Shown here piece after piece: positions 33,815 through 42,813 of a DNA stretch of 64,000 nucleotides. Every line of letters starts with the position of its first letter. Positions within the stretch are counted from its first letter, which is position 1. The notes under the pieces are model-generated. The model was not told the DNA's origin and made no database searches. It saw only the letters and a program-made list of their open reading frames with translations. Made by a program: the position numbers and the translations under genes. Source of the stretch: Nocardia rhizosphaerihabitans (GTDB lineage Bacteria; Actinomycetota; Actinomycetes; Mycobacteriales; Mycobacteriaceae); the NCBI RefSeq assembly GCF_014646295.1, contig NZ_BMNE01000001.1, positions 310,001 to 374,000 on the forward strand, in the 5' to 3' direction.

Positions 33815-36800
33815 TCAGGCGTTGAAGTATTTCGCCTCCGGATGCAGCAGCACGAACGCGTCGGTCGACTGTTCCGGGTGCAGCTGCAGCTCCTCCGACA
33901 GGGTCACTCCGACCCGGCCCGCCTCGAGCAGGTCGACCAGCTTGGCCCGGTCTTCGAGCTCCGGGCAGGCGCCGTAGCCGAAGGAGTACCGCGCACCGCG
34001 GTAGCCGAGCTTGAAGTAGTCCTGGATGTCGGCGGGATCGTCGTCGGCGACCGACTGGCCGTCCAGGGTCAGTTCCTCGCGCACCCGGCGGTGCCAGTAC
34101 TCGGCCAGCGCCTCGGTGAGCTGCACGCCGATGCCGTGCACCTCGAGGTAGTCGCGGTAGTTGTCGGCCGCGAACAGCGCGTTGGCGAAGTCCGCGATCG
34201 GCTGACCCATGGTCACCAGCTGGAACGGCAGCACGTCGACCTGGCCGGTCGCGCGGGCCTGCTCGCGCGAGCGGATGAAGTCGGCGATGCACAGGAACCG
34301 GTCGCGCTGCTGCCGTGGGAAGGTGAACCGGTACCGCTCCGGCGCATCGGCGTCCGGCTCGGTGAGCACGATGACGTCATCACCCTCCGACACCGCCGGG
34401 AAGTACCCGTAGACCACGGCGGCGTGCTGCAGCACACCCTCGGTGGCGAGCCGGTCGAGCCAGGCCCGCAGCCGCGGACGGCCCTCGGTCTCCACCAGTT
34501 CCTCGTAGGAGGGCCCGTCGCCGCTGCGCTGACCACGCAGACCCCACTGCCCCAGGAACAGCGCCCGCTCGTCGAGCAGGCCCGAATACTCCTGCAGCGG
34601 CAGGCCTTTCACCACACGGGTGCCCCAGAACGGCGGGGTCGGCACCGGCAGATCGGCGGCAACGTCGGACCGCGCCGGCACCTCGATCGGCACCTCGGCG
34701 GCCTTGCGCTCGGCGGCGATCCGCTTGGAGCGCTCGTGGCGCGCCTTGCGCTCGGCGGCCTTCTCCTTGGCGGCGATCGCCTCGGGGCTGTCGGGATCGA
34801 GACCGCCGCCGCGCTTGACGGTCATGATCTCGTCCATCAGCCGCAGGCCCTCGAACGCGTCGCGGGCGTAGTGCACGTCGCCCTCGTAGACGGCGGTGAG
34901 GTCGTTCTCCACGTAGGCGCGGGTCAGCGCGGCGCCACCGAGCAGCACCGGGAACTGTTCGGCCACACCCTTGGCGTTGAGTTCCTCGAGGTTCTCCTTC
35001 ATCACCACGGTCGACTTCACCAGCAGCCCGGACATGCCGATCACGTCGGCCTTCTTGTCCTGGGCGGCGTCGAGGATGGTGGCGATCGGCTGCTTGATGC
35101 CGAGGTTGACCACCTCGTAGCCGTTGTTCGACAGGATGATGTCGACGAGGTTCTTGCCGATGTCGTGCACGTCGCCCTTCACCGTGGCGAGCACGATCCG
35201 GCCCTTGCCGGAGTCGTCGGTGGCCTCCATGTGCGGTTCCAGATGCGCGACAGCGGTTTTCATCACCTCGGCCGACTGCAGCACGAACGGCAGCTGCATC
35301 TGGCCCGAGCCGAACAGCTCACCGACGGTCTTCATACCCGACAGCAGCGTCTCGTTGATGATCTGCAGCGGCGGCACCGTCTGCATCGCCTCGTCCAGGT
35401 CGACGTCGAGGCCGTTGCGCTCACCGTCGACGATGCGCCGCTCGAGCCGCTCGAACAGCGGCAGCGCGGCCAGTTCCTCGGCGCGCGAGGCCTTCGACGA
35501 CGCGGTCGAGACACCCTCGAACAGCGCCATCAGCTTCTGCAGCGGGTCGTAGTCCTCGGCGCGGCGGTCGTAGATCAGATCCAGCGCGACCTGGCGGTGC
35601 TCGTCGGGAATCCGGCTCATCGGCAGGATCTTCGAGGCGTGCACGATCGCCGAATCCAGTCCGGCTTCGACACATTCGTGCATGAACACCGAGTTCAGCA
35701 CCTGCCGGGCGGCGGGGTTGAGGCCGAAGGAGATGTTGGACAGACCGAGGGTGGTCTGCACGTCCGGGTGCTTGCGCTTGAGCTCGCGGATGGCCTTGAT
35801 GGTCTCCTCGCCGTCCTTGCGCGACTCCTCCTGACCGGTGCCGAGGGTGAAGGTCAGCGTGTCGACGATGATGTCGGACTCCAGCAGACCCCAGTTGGTC
35901 GTGATGTCCTCGATCAGCCGCTCGGCGATCGCGACCTTGGCCTCGGCGGTGCGCGCCTGGCCCTCCTCGTCGATGGTCAGCGCGACCACGGCGGCGCCGT
36001 GCTCGGACACCAGCCGCATGATCTGCTGGAACCGCGAATCCGGGCCAGCACCGTCCTCGTAGTTCACCGAGTTCACCGCGCAGCGGCCACCCAGGTGCTG
36101 CAGACCGGCCTGCAGCACCGGCGGTTCGGTGGAGTCGAGCATGATCGGCAGGGTCGAGGACGTCGCCAGGCGCGAGGCCAGCTCGTTCATGTCCTTGGTG
36201 CCGTCGCGGCCGACGTAGTCGACGCACAGGTCGAGCATGTGCGCGCCGTCGCGGGTCTGGTCCTTGGCGATCTCGAGGCAGCGCTGCCAGTCCTCGGCCA
36301 GCATGGCGTCACGGAAAGCCTTGGAGCCGTTGGCATTCGTGCGCTCACCGATCATCAGGATCGAGGCGTCCTGCTCGAACGGGACCGCGGTGTACATACT
36401 CGACACCGACGGCTCGTGCTCGGGCGTGCGCCGCGCCTCGATCGGGGGCAGCGTGGTCTCGACCTCGCGCACCGCCTCGGCGACCTGGCGGATGTGTTCC
36501 GGCGTGGTGCCACAGCAACCGCCGACCATCGCGAGGCCGAACTCGGAGACGAAGCCGCTCATCGCGACCGCGAGCTCCTCCGGGGTCAGCGGGTACTCCG
36601 CGCCGTTCGCGCCGAGCACCGGCAGGCCCGCGTTCGGCATCACCGACACCGGGATCTGCGCGTGCCGCGACAGGTGCCGCAGGTGCTCGCTCATCTCGTC
36701 GGGACCGGTCGCGCAGTTCAGGCCGATCATGTCGATGCCGAGCGGTTCCAGCGCGGTCAGCGCCGCACCGATCTCGCTGCCGACCAGCATGGTGCCGGTG

Positions 36801-37411
36801 GTCTCCACGGTGACGTGGGTGATGATCGGGATCCGGCGGCCCGCGGCGATCATGGCCCGCCTGCTGCCGGTGATCGCGGCCTTGACCTGCAGCAGATCCT
36901 GGCAGGTCTCGATCAGGATGGCGTCGGCGCCACCGTCGAGCATGCCGAGGGCGGCCTCGGTGTAGGCGTCGCGCAGCGAGGCGAACGGCGCGTGGCCCAG
37001 CGTCGGGAGCTTGGTGCCGGGGCCCATCGAGCCGAGGACGTAGCGCGGGGTGCCGTCGGCGGACGGGCCCATCTCGTCGGCGACCTCGCGGGCGATGCGG
37101 GTGCCACGCTCGGACAGGTCACGGATTCGGTCGGCGATGTCGTAGTCGGCGAGGTTGGGCAGGTTGCAGCCGAAGGTGTTGGTCTCCACCGCATCCGCGC
37201 CCGCCGCGAAGTAGGCGCGGTGGATGTCGGCGAGGACATCGGGGCGGGTGTCGTTGAGGATCTCGTTGCATCCTTCGAGGCCACGGAAATCGTCGAGCGT
37301 CAGATCCGCGGCCTGCAACATCGTGCCCATCGCACCGTCGCCGATGACGACACGCCGTCGCAGCGTGTCGAGGAGCGTGGTATCGAACCCGGTGGGCAAG
37401 GACGCAGACAT
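33815..37411 (-). CDS. metH: cobalamin-dependent methionine synthase
   Basis: 1198 residues, full length. It methylates homocysteine using methyltetrahydrofolate through B12. Modules in order: homocysteine/zinc barrel (GDGAMGTMLQ, NCATG, GGCCGTTPEH; the zinc Cys residues are present), folate barrel (ILMIGERTNANGSKAFRDAM), cobalamin domain with the base-off His motif GDVHDIGKNLV (about 743-753), and the reactivation domain at the C-terminus. ATG at 37411 with TAGTCT 6 nt upstream indicates a leaderless mRNA, so no leader riboswitch is possible. Corresponds to Rv2124c. Confidence 0.97.
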   Translation of the reverse strand: MSASLPTGFDTTLLDTLRRRVVIGDGAMGTMLQAADLTLDDFRGLEGCNEILNDTRPDVLADIHRAYFAAGADAVETNTFGCNLPNLADYDIADRIRDLSERGTRIAREVADEMGPSADGTPRYVLGSMGPGTKLPTLGHAPFASLRDAYTEAALGMLDGGADAILIETCQDLLQVKAAITGSRRAMIAAGRRIPIITHVTVETTGTMLVGSEIGAALTALEPLGIDMIGLNCATGPDEMSEHLRHLSRHAQIPVSVMPNAGLPVLGANGAEYPLTPEELAVAMSGFVSEFGLAMVGGCCGTTPEHIRQVAEAVREVETTLPPIEARRTPEHEPSVSSMYTAVPFEQDASILMIGERTNANGSKAFRDAMLAEDWQRCLEIAKDQTRDGAHMLDLCVDYVGRDGTKDMNELASRLATSSTLPIMLDSTEPPVLQAGLQHLGGRCAVNSVNYEDGAGPDSRFQQIMRLVSEHGAAVVALTIDEEGQARTAEAKVAIAERLIEDITTNWGLLESDIIVDTLTFTLGTGQEESRKDGEETIKAIRELKRKHPDVQTTLGLSNISFGLNPAARQVLNSVFMHECVEAGLDSAIVHASKILPMSRIPDEHRQVALDLIYDRRAEDYDPLQKLMALFEGVSTASSKASRAEELAALPLFERLERRIVDGERNGLDVDLDEAMQTVPPLQIINETLLSGMKTVGELFGSGQMQLPFVLQSAEVMKTAVAHLEPHMEATDDSGKGRIVLATVKGDVHDIGKNLVDIILSNNGYEVVNLGIKQPIATILDAAQDKKADVIGMSGLLVKSTVVMKENLEELNAKGVAEQFPVLLGGAALTRAYVENDLTAVYEGDVHYARDAFEGLRLMDEIMTVKRGGGLDPDSPEAIAAKEKAAERKARHERSKRIAAERKAAEVPIEVPARSDVAADLPVPTPPFWGTRVVKGLPLQEYSGLLDERALFLGQWGLRGQRSGDGPSYEELVETEGRPRLRAWLDRLATEGVLQHAAVVYGYFPAVSEGDDVIVLTEPDADAPERYRFTFPRQQRDRFLCIADFIRSREQARATGQVDVLPFQLVTMGQPIADFANALFAADNYRDYLEVHGIGVQLTEALAEYWHRRVREELTLDGQSVADDDPADIQDYFKLGYRGARYSFGYGACPELEDRAKLVDLLEAGRVGVTLSEELQLHPEQSTDAFVLLHPEAKYFNA

Positions 37412-37417
37412 GAATCA

Positions 37418-37423
37418 AGACTA
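37418..37423 (-). promoter_or_regulatory. -10 element of metH, leaderless start
   Basis: TAGTCT on the minus strand, 6 nt before the metH ATG; no ribosome site. Confidence 0.5.
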
Positions 37424-37537
37424 ATGGGCGGCTCCGACGCACAGGACCACTGCGGGTGAATCGAGTGGCGCCGGACACAGCTTTCGCGGGAAACACGCAA
37501 CAGCGCCGGTCACCGCAAAACAATTCGCCGAAGACAC

Positions 37538-37543
37538 TAGGCT
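37538..37543 (+). promoter_or_regulatory. -10 element of PAC2 gene, leaderless start
   Basis: TAGGCT 6 nt before GTG 37550. Confidence 0.5.
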
Positions 37544-37549
37544 GACCGG

Positions 37550-38434
37550 GTGGATGCCAGTGAAACCCCCGAGACGGAACTGCCGACGTTGCGCAATCCC
37601 GTGCTGGTCGCGGCCTTCGAGGGCTGGAACGACGCCGGTGACGCCGCCAGTGGCGCGGTCGAACATCTGGAGTTGATCTGGGACGCGGAGCCGCTCGCCG
37701 AACTCGATTCCGAGGACTACTACGACTACCAGGTGAACCGCCCGACGGTGCGCCAGGTGGACGGGGTGACCAGGGAGATCCAGTGGCCCTCGACCATGTT
37801 GTCGGTGTGCTCGCCCCCCGGTAGCGACCGCGACGTCGTGCTGCTGCGCGGGATCGAACCGAACATGCGGTGGCGCAGCTTCTGCAACGACCTGCTCGAG
37901 TTCATCGAGCAGCTGGGCGTGGAGACCGTCGTCATCCTCGGCGCGTTGCTGGCCGACACGCCGCACACGCGGCCCGTTCCGGTGACCGGTTCGGCGTACA
38001 GCCCGGAGGCGGCCGAGCGGTTCAGCCTGGAGCAGACCCGGTACGAGGGCCCGACCGGGATCACCGGGGTGCTGCAGGACCAGTGCGTCAAGGCCGGGGT
38101 GCCCGCGGTGTCGTTCTGGGCGGCGGTGCCGCATTACGTGTCGCAGCCGCCGAACCCGAAGGCCACGATCGCGCTGCTGCACCGCGTCGAGGACGTCCTC
38201 GACATCGAGGTTCCGCTCGGTGAGCTGCCCACCCAGGCCGAGGAATGGGAGGCGGCGGTCAACGAGATGACCGTCGGCGACGAGGAGATCAACGAGTACG
38301 TGCGCTCGCTCGAGGAGCGCGGCGACGCGGCGATCGACCTCAACGAGACGATGTCGAAGATCGACGGCGACGCCATCGCGGCGGAGTTCGAGAAGTACCT
38401 GCGCAGGCGCGGACCGGGCAGTTTCGGCCTCTGA
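37550..38434 (+). CDS. PAC2-family protein (Rv2125-like)
   Basis: 294 residues, GTG start. Archaeal/eukaryal proteasome assembly chaperone 2 fold: VLVAAFEGWNDAGDAASGAV at the start, then VVLLRGIEPNMRWRSFCNDL and the conserved VVILGALLADTPHTRPVPVT. The C-terminal acidic helices (EMTVGDEEINEYVRSLEERG) are also typical. In mycobacteria it is encoded beside metH as here. Involvement with the actinobacterial proteasome has been proposed by analogy but is not established. Divergent from metH. Confidence 0.93.
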   Translation: MDASETPETELPTLRNPVLVAAFEGWNDAGDAASGAVEHLELIWDAEPLAELDSEDYYDYQVNRPTVRQVDGVTREIQWPSTMLSVCSPPGSDRDVVLLRGIEPNMRWRSFCNDLLEFIEQLGVETVVILGALLADTPHTRPVPVTGSAYSPEAAERFSLEQTRYEGPTGITGVLQDQCVKAGVPAVSFWAAVPHYVSQPPNPKATIALLHRVEDVLDIEVPLGELPTQAEEWEAAVNEMTVGDEEINEYVRSLEERGDAAIDLNETMSKIDGDAIAAEFEKYLRRRGPGSFGL

Positions 38435-38493
38435 CCTTCGTTCACCAGGAGTTCGCCACGGGGGAGCCTTCCGGTTGCCGGCGGCACGCCGCC

Positions 38494-38499
38494 TAGACT
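38494..38499 (+). promoter_or_regulatory. -10 element of adenylation-acyltransferase gene, leaderless start
   Basis: TAGACT 7 nt before GTG 38507. Confidence 0.45.
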
Positions 38500-38506
38500 G
38501 CCTCGG

Positions 38507-41050
38507 GTGCCGAACCACCCGATCGTCGCTCATCTCCGGGGATTCGACGACCGGATCGCGGTGCTGCACCGGCACCCGGCAGCGCCCGCCGACACCCTGC
38601 AGCGGGTGACCTATGCCCAGCTGGCCGACCGTGTCGCGGCGTTCGCGGCGCGGCTGGGCCCCGCGCGGCGGCTGGTCGCGCTCACCGCGGGCAACGACCT
38701 CGACTCGCTCGTCGCCTACCTCGGCGCGCTCGACGCGGGGTGCGTGGTGCTGCTGACCGGCGCGCTCTCCGGTGAACTCGCCGCAACCTACGAGCCGGAC
38801 GTCGTCGTCGACCACGGGCGGATCGTCACCGAGCGCGCGAGCTCGGCGCACCGGCTGCATCCGGAGCTGGCGCTGTTGCTGAGCACGTCGGGATCGACCG
38901 GGTCGCCGAAGCTGGTGCGGCTGTCGGCGCGGAATCTGCGCGCCAATGCCGACTCCATCGCCCGCTACCTCGAGATCGAGCCGCGGGATCGCGCGGCGAC
39001 CACGCTGCCGCTGTTCTACTGCTACGGGCTGTCGGTGGTGCACAGTCATCTGCTGCGCGGCGCGAGCCTGCTGCTCACCGACCGCTCGGTGAGCGACCCC
39101 GAGTTCTGGGACGAGTTCCGCGCGCACCGGGCGACCTCGTTCGCCGCGGTCCCGTACACGGTGGAACTGCTGGACCGGATCGGTTTCGCGGACATGTCCC
39201 TGCCCGATCTGCGCTCTGTCACCCAGGCGGGCGGCAGGCTCGAACCGGACAGGGTGCGCGCCTACGCGCGGCTCGGCGCGGCGGCGGGCTGGCGGTTCTT
39301 CGTGATGTACGGGCAGACCGAGGCCACGGCCCGAATGGCCTATCTGCCACCGGAACTGGCGGCCGATCATCCCGACTGCATCGGGATACCGGTGCCCGGT
39401 GGGCATTTCACGCTGGAGCCGGTCGACGACGGCGCCGCCGACGAACTCGTCTACCACGGTCCGAACGTCATGCTCGGCTATGCGCGCCGACCCGCCGACC
39501 TCGCGCTCGGCCGTACCGTCGATGCCCTGCGCACCGGCGACCTGGCGCGACGCACCGCCGACGGCCTCTTCCAGGTCGTCGGCAGACGCAGCCGCTTCGC
39601 GAAGCTGTTCGGGCTGCGCATCGACCTCGGCCGGATCGAATCCGAGCTCTCCGCAGCCGGTTTCGGCGCGGCTTGCGCCGAGGACGGTGCGCGGTTGATC
39701 GCGGCGGTGACCGGCACCGGCCGTGGTGATCCCGCCGCGCTGATCGCCCGGGTGTCCGGGCTGCCCGCGACGGCCATCGCGGTGGTGACCGTCGGCGAAC
39801 TGCCGCGCCTGGCCAACGGCAAGATCGACTATCCGGCCGTGCGGGCGCTGGCCACGGAACCGGCCTCGACGGGCGACGATATCCGCTCGATCTACGCCGA
39901 TGCGCTGGCGATCCCCGCCGAACGGATCTCACCGGAGCAGAGTTTCGTGGAGCTGGGCGGCAATTCGCTCAGCTACGTCAGCACGGCGGCCCGGCTCGAA
40001 CGGGTCATCGGCCGGTTGCCCGCCGACTGGCCGCAGCAGCCGATCGGCCGGCTCGAGCGGACACCGCGCTCGCGCACCGGCTTCGGCCGGGCGCTGGACA
40101 CGTCGACGGCCTTGCGCGCGATCGGCATGGTGCTCATCCTCGGCTCGCACATCCAGCTGTTCGAAGTATGGGGCGCGGCGCACGTGCTGCTCGCGGTGGC
40201 CGGCTACAACTTCGCCCGCTTCGCGGTGAGCTCGGCGCCCGCCGCACAGCGGCTGCGGCACACGGGCCGCGCGGTGGCGATGATCGCGGTGCCGACGGCG
40301 CTGTGGGTGCTGATCACCATGATCGTCCAGCCCGGCTATTACAGCTGGCAGAATGTGTTGCTGCTCAACAAGATCCTCGGCCCGCGCAACGACACGGCGG
40401 GGCATCTGTGGTTCCTCGAGGTGCTGGTCTACTGCACGGTGGCCGCGGCGCTGCTGCTGCGGATCCCCCGGATCGACCGGTGGGAGCGGCGCGCGCCGTT
40501 CTGGTTCGCCCTCGCGCTGCTCGGTCTCACCCTGGTGCTGCGCTGGCACTCGTTCGGGCTCTACCCCGAACGCGATATTCCGTTGTCACCGCTGGCCTGT
40601 TGGTACTTCGTTCTCGGCTGGGCCGGAGCGAAGGCGACGGCAGTCTGGCAGCGGCTGATCGTCAGCGCCGTGCTGCTGGCAAGTGTGCCCGGGTATTTCG
40701 GCGTCACCGATCGGGAACGCCTGGTCATGGCGGGCGTCCTGGTGCTCGTCTGGTTGCCCGCGCTGCGCGTGCCCGCCGTCGTCGCCGTGGTGGCGGTGAC
40801 GGTGGCCGACAGCTCCTTGTTCGCGTACCTGCTGCACTGGCAGGTGTACCCGGTGTTCGGCGACCAGCGACTGCTCGCACTGTTCGCCTGTCTCGCGGCC
40901 GGAGCCGTCGCTACCGGGATGGTGGTTCGGTGTCGGCGGAGGTGGCCACGGCTAGCGCTCCAAGGTCAGAACCTGGGCGGCCGCTTCGTGCGCCAGCTTC
41001 GCGATCAACATGTCACGCGGGATCGTCTGGCCGGCAAGGTGATCGAGTGA
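38507..41050 (+). CDS. fusion of adenylation domain, carrier domain and membrane acyltransferase
   Basis: 847 residues, GTG start. Part 1 (about 1-440) is an acyl/amino-acid adenylation domain with LLSTSGSTGSPKLV (about 124), MYGQTEATARM, DALRTGDLARR and PRLANGKIDYPAV. Part 2 (about 450-515) is a carrier domain with the phosphopantetheine site FVELGGNSLSYVS (Ser about 487). Part 3 (about 530-815) has about ten hydrophobic helices of acyltransferase_3 character (ALRAIGMVLILGSHIQLFEV, GHLWFLEVLVY). One chain could thus activate a small acid, carry it and pass it through the membrane enzyme to an extracytoplasmic acceptor, like DltA, DltC and DltB combined. The last 33 codons overlap the convergent gene at 40952. 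Confidence 0.85.
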   Translation: MPNHPIVAHLRGFDDRIAVLHRHPAAPADTLQRVTYAQLADRVAAFAARLGPARRLVALTAGNDLDSLVAYLGALDAGCVVLLTGALSGELAATYEPDVVVDHGRIVTERASSAHRLHPELALLLSTSGSTGSPKLVRLSARNLRANADSIARYLEIEPRDRAATTLPLFYCYGLSVVHSHLLRGASLLLTDRSVSDPEFWDEFRAHRATSFAAVPYTVELLDRIGFADMSLPDLRSVTQAGGRLEPDRVRAYARLGAAAGWRFFVMYGQTEATARMAYLPPELAADHPDCIGIPVPGGHFTLEPVDDGAADELVYHGPNVMLGYARRPADLALGRTVDALRTGDLARRTADGLFQVVGRRSRFAKLFGLRIDLGRIESELSAAGFGAACAEDGARLIAAVTGTGRGDPAALIARVSGLPATAIAVVTVGELPRLANGKIDYPAVRALATEPASTGDDIRSIYADALAIPAERISPEQSFVELGGNSLSYVSTAARLERVIGRLPADWPQQPIGRLERTPRSRTGFGRALDTSTALRAIGMVLILGSHIQLFEVWGAAHVLLAVAGYNFARFAVSSAPAAQRLRHTGRAVAMIAVPTALWVLITMIVQPGYYSWQNVLLLNKILGPRNDTAGHLWFLEVLVYCTVAAALLLRIPRIDRWERRAPFWFALALLGLTLVLRWHSFGLYPERDIPLSPLACWYFVLGWAGAKATAVWQRLIVSAVLLASVPGYFGVTDRERLVMAGVLVLVWLPALRVPAVVAVVAVTVADSSLFAYLLHWQVYPVFGDQRLLALFACLAAGAVATGMVVRCRRRWPRLALQGQNLGGRFVRQLRDQHVTRDRLAGKVIE

Positions 41051-41257
41051 CGGCACCACCACATGGTGGGCGTCGGCACGCTTCAATTCCTGAGTGAGCT
41101 CGGCGAACGCCGCACCGTCACCCGCGGTCGATTCATGGAACGTCGCGGCGAAACACATCCCCGCAGTGCGCGCCAGGCTGCGTAGCGCGTCCTCCAATTG
41201 GTCGCTCTGGCCATCGGCCAGGTCGTCCCGCAAGTATCCATAGATCAACGCTTCCAC
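40952..41257 (-). CDS. small recombinase-like protein
   Basis: 101 residues, GTG at 41257 with a strong ribosome site (GGAGGT, 5 nt spacing). The sequence follows the resolvase N-terminal fold: IYGYLRDDLADGQSDQLEDA, then LRSLARTAGMCFAATFHES and a later ELKRADAHHVVVPSLDHLAG. The catalytic Ser of serine recombinases (usually after YxRVS) is absent; Asp-Asp stands there, and there is no DNA-binding domain. Such proteins are frequent in Nocardia and Streptomyces with unknown role. It is divergent from an XRE-TPR regulator, with which it may be co-regulated. Confidence 0.7.
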   Translation of the reverse strand: MEALIYGYLRDDLADGQSDQLEDALRSLARTAGMCFAATFHESTAGDGAAFAELTQELKRADAHHVVVPSLDHLAGQTIPRDMLIAKLAHEAAAQVLTLER

Positions 41258-41300
41258 CCGAACCTCCGTTGGATAGGGATCGCTGTTCTGTTGTCGGATC

Positions 41301-41331
41301 CCCCCGCGCCACGCCGTGCGTCGCGCGGGGG
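41301..41331. other. stem-loop in leader of recombinase-like gene
   Basis: CCCCCGCGC (41301-41309) pairs with GCGCGGGGG (41323-41331); an inner ACGC/GCGT extends it. It lies upstream of the minus-strand gene starting at 41257, so it would be in its 5' leader; terminator or attenuator, undecided. Confidence 0.35.
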
Positions 41332-41426
41332 TACTGCGTTGCCCTGCAAGCTCTCCTGCAAAGCGGGTGTCCGGTCTGCGGGCCGAGCACCTGCTTACAG
41401 CATGCGTATTCGCGGCCCGCCGCAGC

Positions 41427-41448
41427 AGATGTCAAGCCGATGACATCT
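41427..41448. promoter_or_regulatory. palindromic operator upstream of XRE-TPR regulator
   Basis: AGATGTCA (41427-41434) and TGACATCT (41441-41448) are perfect inverted arms around AGCCGA, in the 240-bp region between divergent genes. The likely ligand is the XRE-type protein encoded at 41498. Confidence 0.6.
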
Positions 41449-41485
41449 ACATGCCCTATTCGGGACGCCGAACGTTAACTGGTGG

Positions 41486-41491
41486 GATACT
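41486..41491 (+). promoter_or_regulatory. -10-like GATACT, leaderless start
   Basis: GATACT 6 nt before GTG 41498, 37 bp downstream of the palindrome. Confidence 0.4.
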
Positions 41492-41497
41492 ACCGCC

Positions 41498-42730
41498 GTG
41501 ACCGCAACTGATGATCGACCCGTCTGGGCTGTTCGGATGCGTTCGGAACGTGACGCGAGGGGATGGTCGCAAGCCGATGCCGTCCGCGCGATGCGTGCCA
41601 AGTCCTCCCACAACCTGCCGACGGACAGTACTCTGCTGCGCAACTGGCGGCGCTGGGAATCCGGGGAATCGCGCCCCGACGAGTTCTACGCGCCGATCAT
41701 CGCGGCCGCGTTCGACACCGTCACCGCCGCGTTCTTCCCCAAGTCCCGGCCCAACCGCGATGACGAGCTGTTATCGGCAACCGGTATGGACACCCTGGAG
41801 TTCATCGGCAGGCTCCGGATGTCCGATGTCAACAGCGCGACGCTGGACGCGGTGCGGATCACCGCCGAACGGCTGTGCTGCGAATACGCCTACGCCGACC
41901 CGCGCGAGCTGCACACCGAGGGCACCGCGTGGCTGCGCCGGATCACCTCGCTGCTCGACGGCAGGCTCACCCTGAGCCAGCATCGGGAAATCCTCGTGCT
42001 GGCGGGCTGGGTGGCGTTGCTGGTCGGTTGCGTCGACTACGACCTCGGGCAGCGGGCGGGTGCCGAGGCGACCCGCCGGGCCGCCGATTCGCTCGGGCGC
42101 GAGGCGGGCAATGTCGAGATCTCCGCGTGGGCGGCCGAGATGTCGGCCTGGTTCGCGTTGACCCAGGGCAATTTCCGGGGCGCGATCGAGGTCTCGGAGA
42201 AGGCGATGCCTGGCACCACCTCGATGAGTGTCGGGGTGCAGCTGGCCGCCCAGCGCGCCAAGGGCTGGGCCCGGCTCGGCGACCACCGCGCCGTGCAGAC
42301 CGCGCTCGACGAGGGCAGGGCCATCCTGTCGCGGATGGGTCATCCGGCCGATCTGGCCAACCACTTCGTCATCGACGCGACGAAGTTCGACTTCTACGCC
42401 ATGGACTGCTGCCGCGTCGCGGGTCAGGACCGGCTGGCCGAACGCTATGCCCAGCAGGTGATCAGCGATTCGACCAGGCCCGACGGGTCGATCCGCAATC
42501 CGATGCGGGTGTCGGAGGCGCGGCTGACGCTGGCCGTTGTCGCGGTGCGCGACCGCGATCTCGAACGCGCGGTCGAGGAGGGCGTCGCGGCCTTCACCGC
42601 GGGTCGGCGCTCGTTGCCGTCGCTGGCGTGGATCGCGGGCGAGGCGGCCAGGGAGATCATCGAACGCTACCCAGGCGACCCGCGCACCCAGTCGTTCCTC
42701 GCGCAGCTGCGCTCGCTCAACGTCGGGTGA
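41498..42730 (+). CDS. XRE-type helix-turn-helix regulator with TPR-like sensor region
   Basis: 410 residues, GTG start. The first 60 residues form a Cro/CI-like helix-turn-helix (RSERDARGWSQADAVRAMRA, then LLRNWRRWESGESRPDEFY). The remaining 330 residues are helical repeats of TPR character (LGREAGNVEISAWAAEMSAW, then FALTQGNFRGAIEVSEKAM), as in quorum- or peptide-sensing regulators. It lies 83 bp before jetA on the same strand and may read through into it, though jetA has its own promoter-like hexamer. Confidence 0.85.
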   Translation: MTATDDRPVWAVRMRSERDARGWSQADAVRAMRAKSSHNLPTDSTLLRNWRRWESGESRPDEFYAPIIAAAFDTVTAAFFPKSRPNRDDELLSATGMDTLEFIGRLRMSDVNSATLDAVRITAERLCCEYAYADPRELHTEGTAWLRRITSLLDGRLTLSQHREILVLAGWVALLVGCVDYDLGQRAGAEATRRAADSLGREAGNVEISAWAAEMSAWFALTQGNFRGAIEVSEKAMPGTTSMSVGVQLAAQRAKGWARLGDHRAVQTALDEGRAILSRMGHPADLANHFVIDATKFDFYAMDCCRVAGQDRLAERYAQQVISDSTRPDGSIRNPMRVSEARLTLAVVAVRDRDLERAVEEGVAAFTAGRRSLPSLAWIAGEAAREIIERYPGDPRTQSFLAQLRSLNVG

Positions 42731-42800
42731 GCGGTGAATACCAGACGCGGGAGGCGCGCCGATCCGGGACGGGTCCCCATGACCTCCCGGCGGCCACCAC

Positions 42801-42806
42801 TAACCT
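42801..42806 (+). promoter_or_regulatory. -10 element of jetA, leaderless start
   Basis: TAACCT 7 nt before GTG 42814; no ribosome site. Confidence 0.45.
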
Positions 42807-42813
42807 GTCTACG

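Noticed and set aside
33674..37459. 1261-codon open frame antisense to metH
   Set aside because: metH is complete with all domain motifs on the minus strand. The plus-strand frame is rich in Arg, Gly, His and Val without domain structure, a usual by-product of high third-position GC.
37412..37549. Possible cobalamin riboswitch upstream of metH
   Set aside because: Only 138 bp separate metH from the divergent PAC2 gene, both starts look leaderless, and no B12-box-like conserved sequence is visible.
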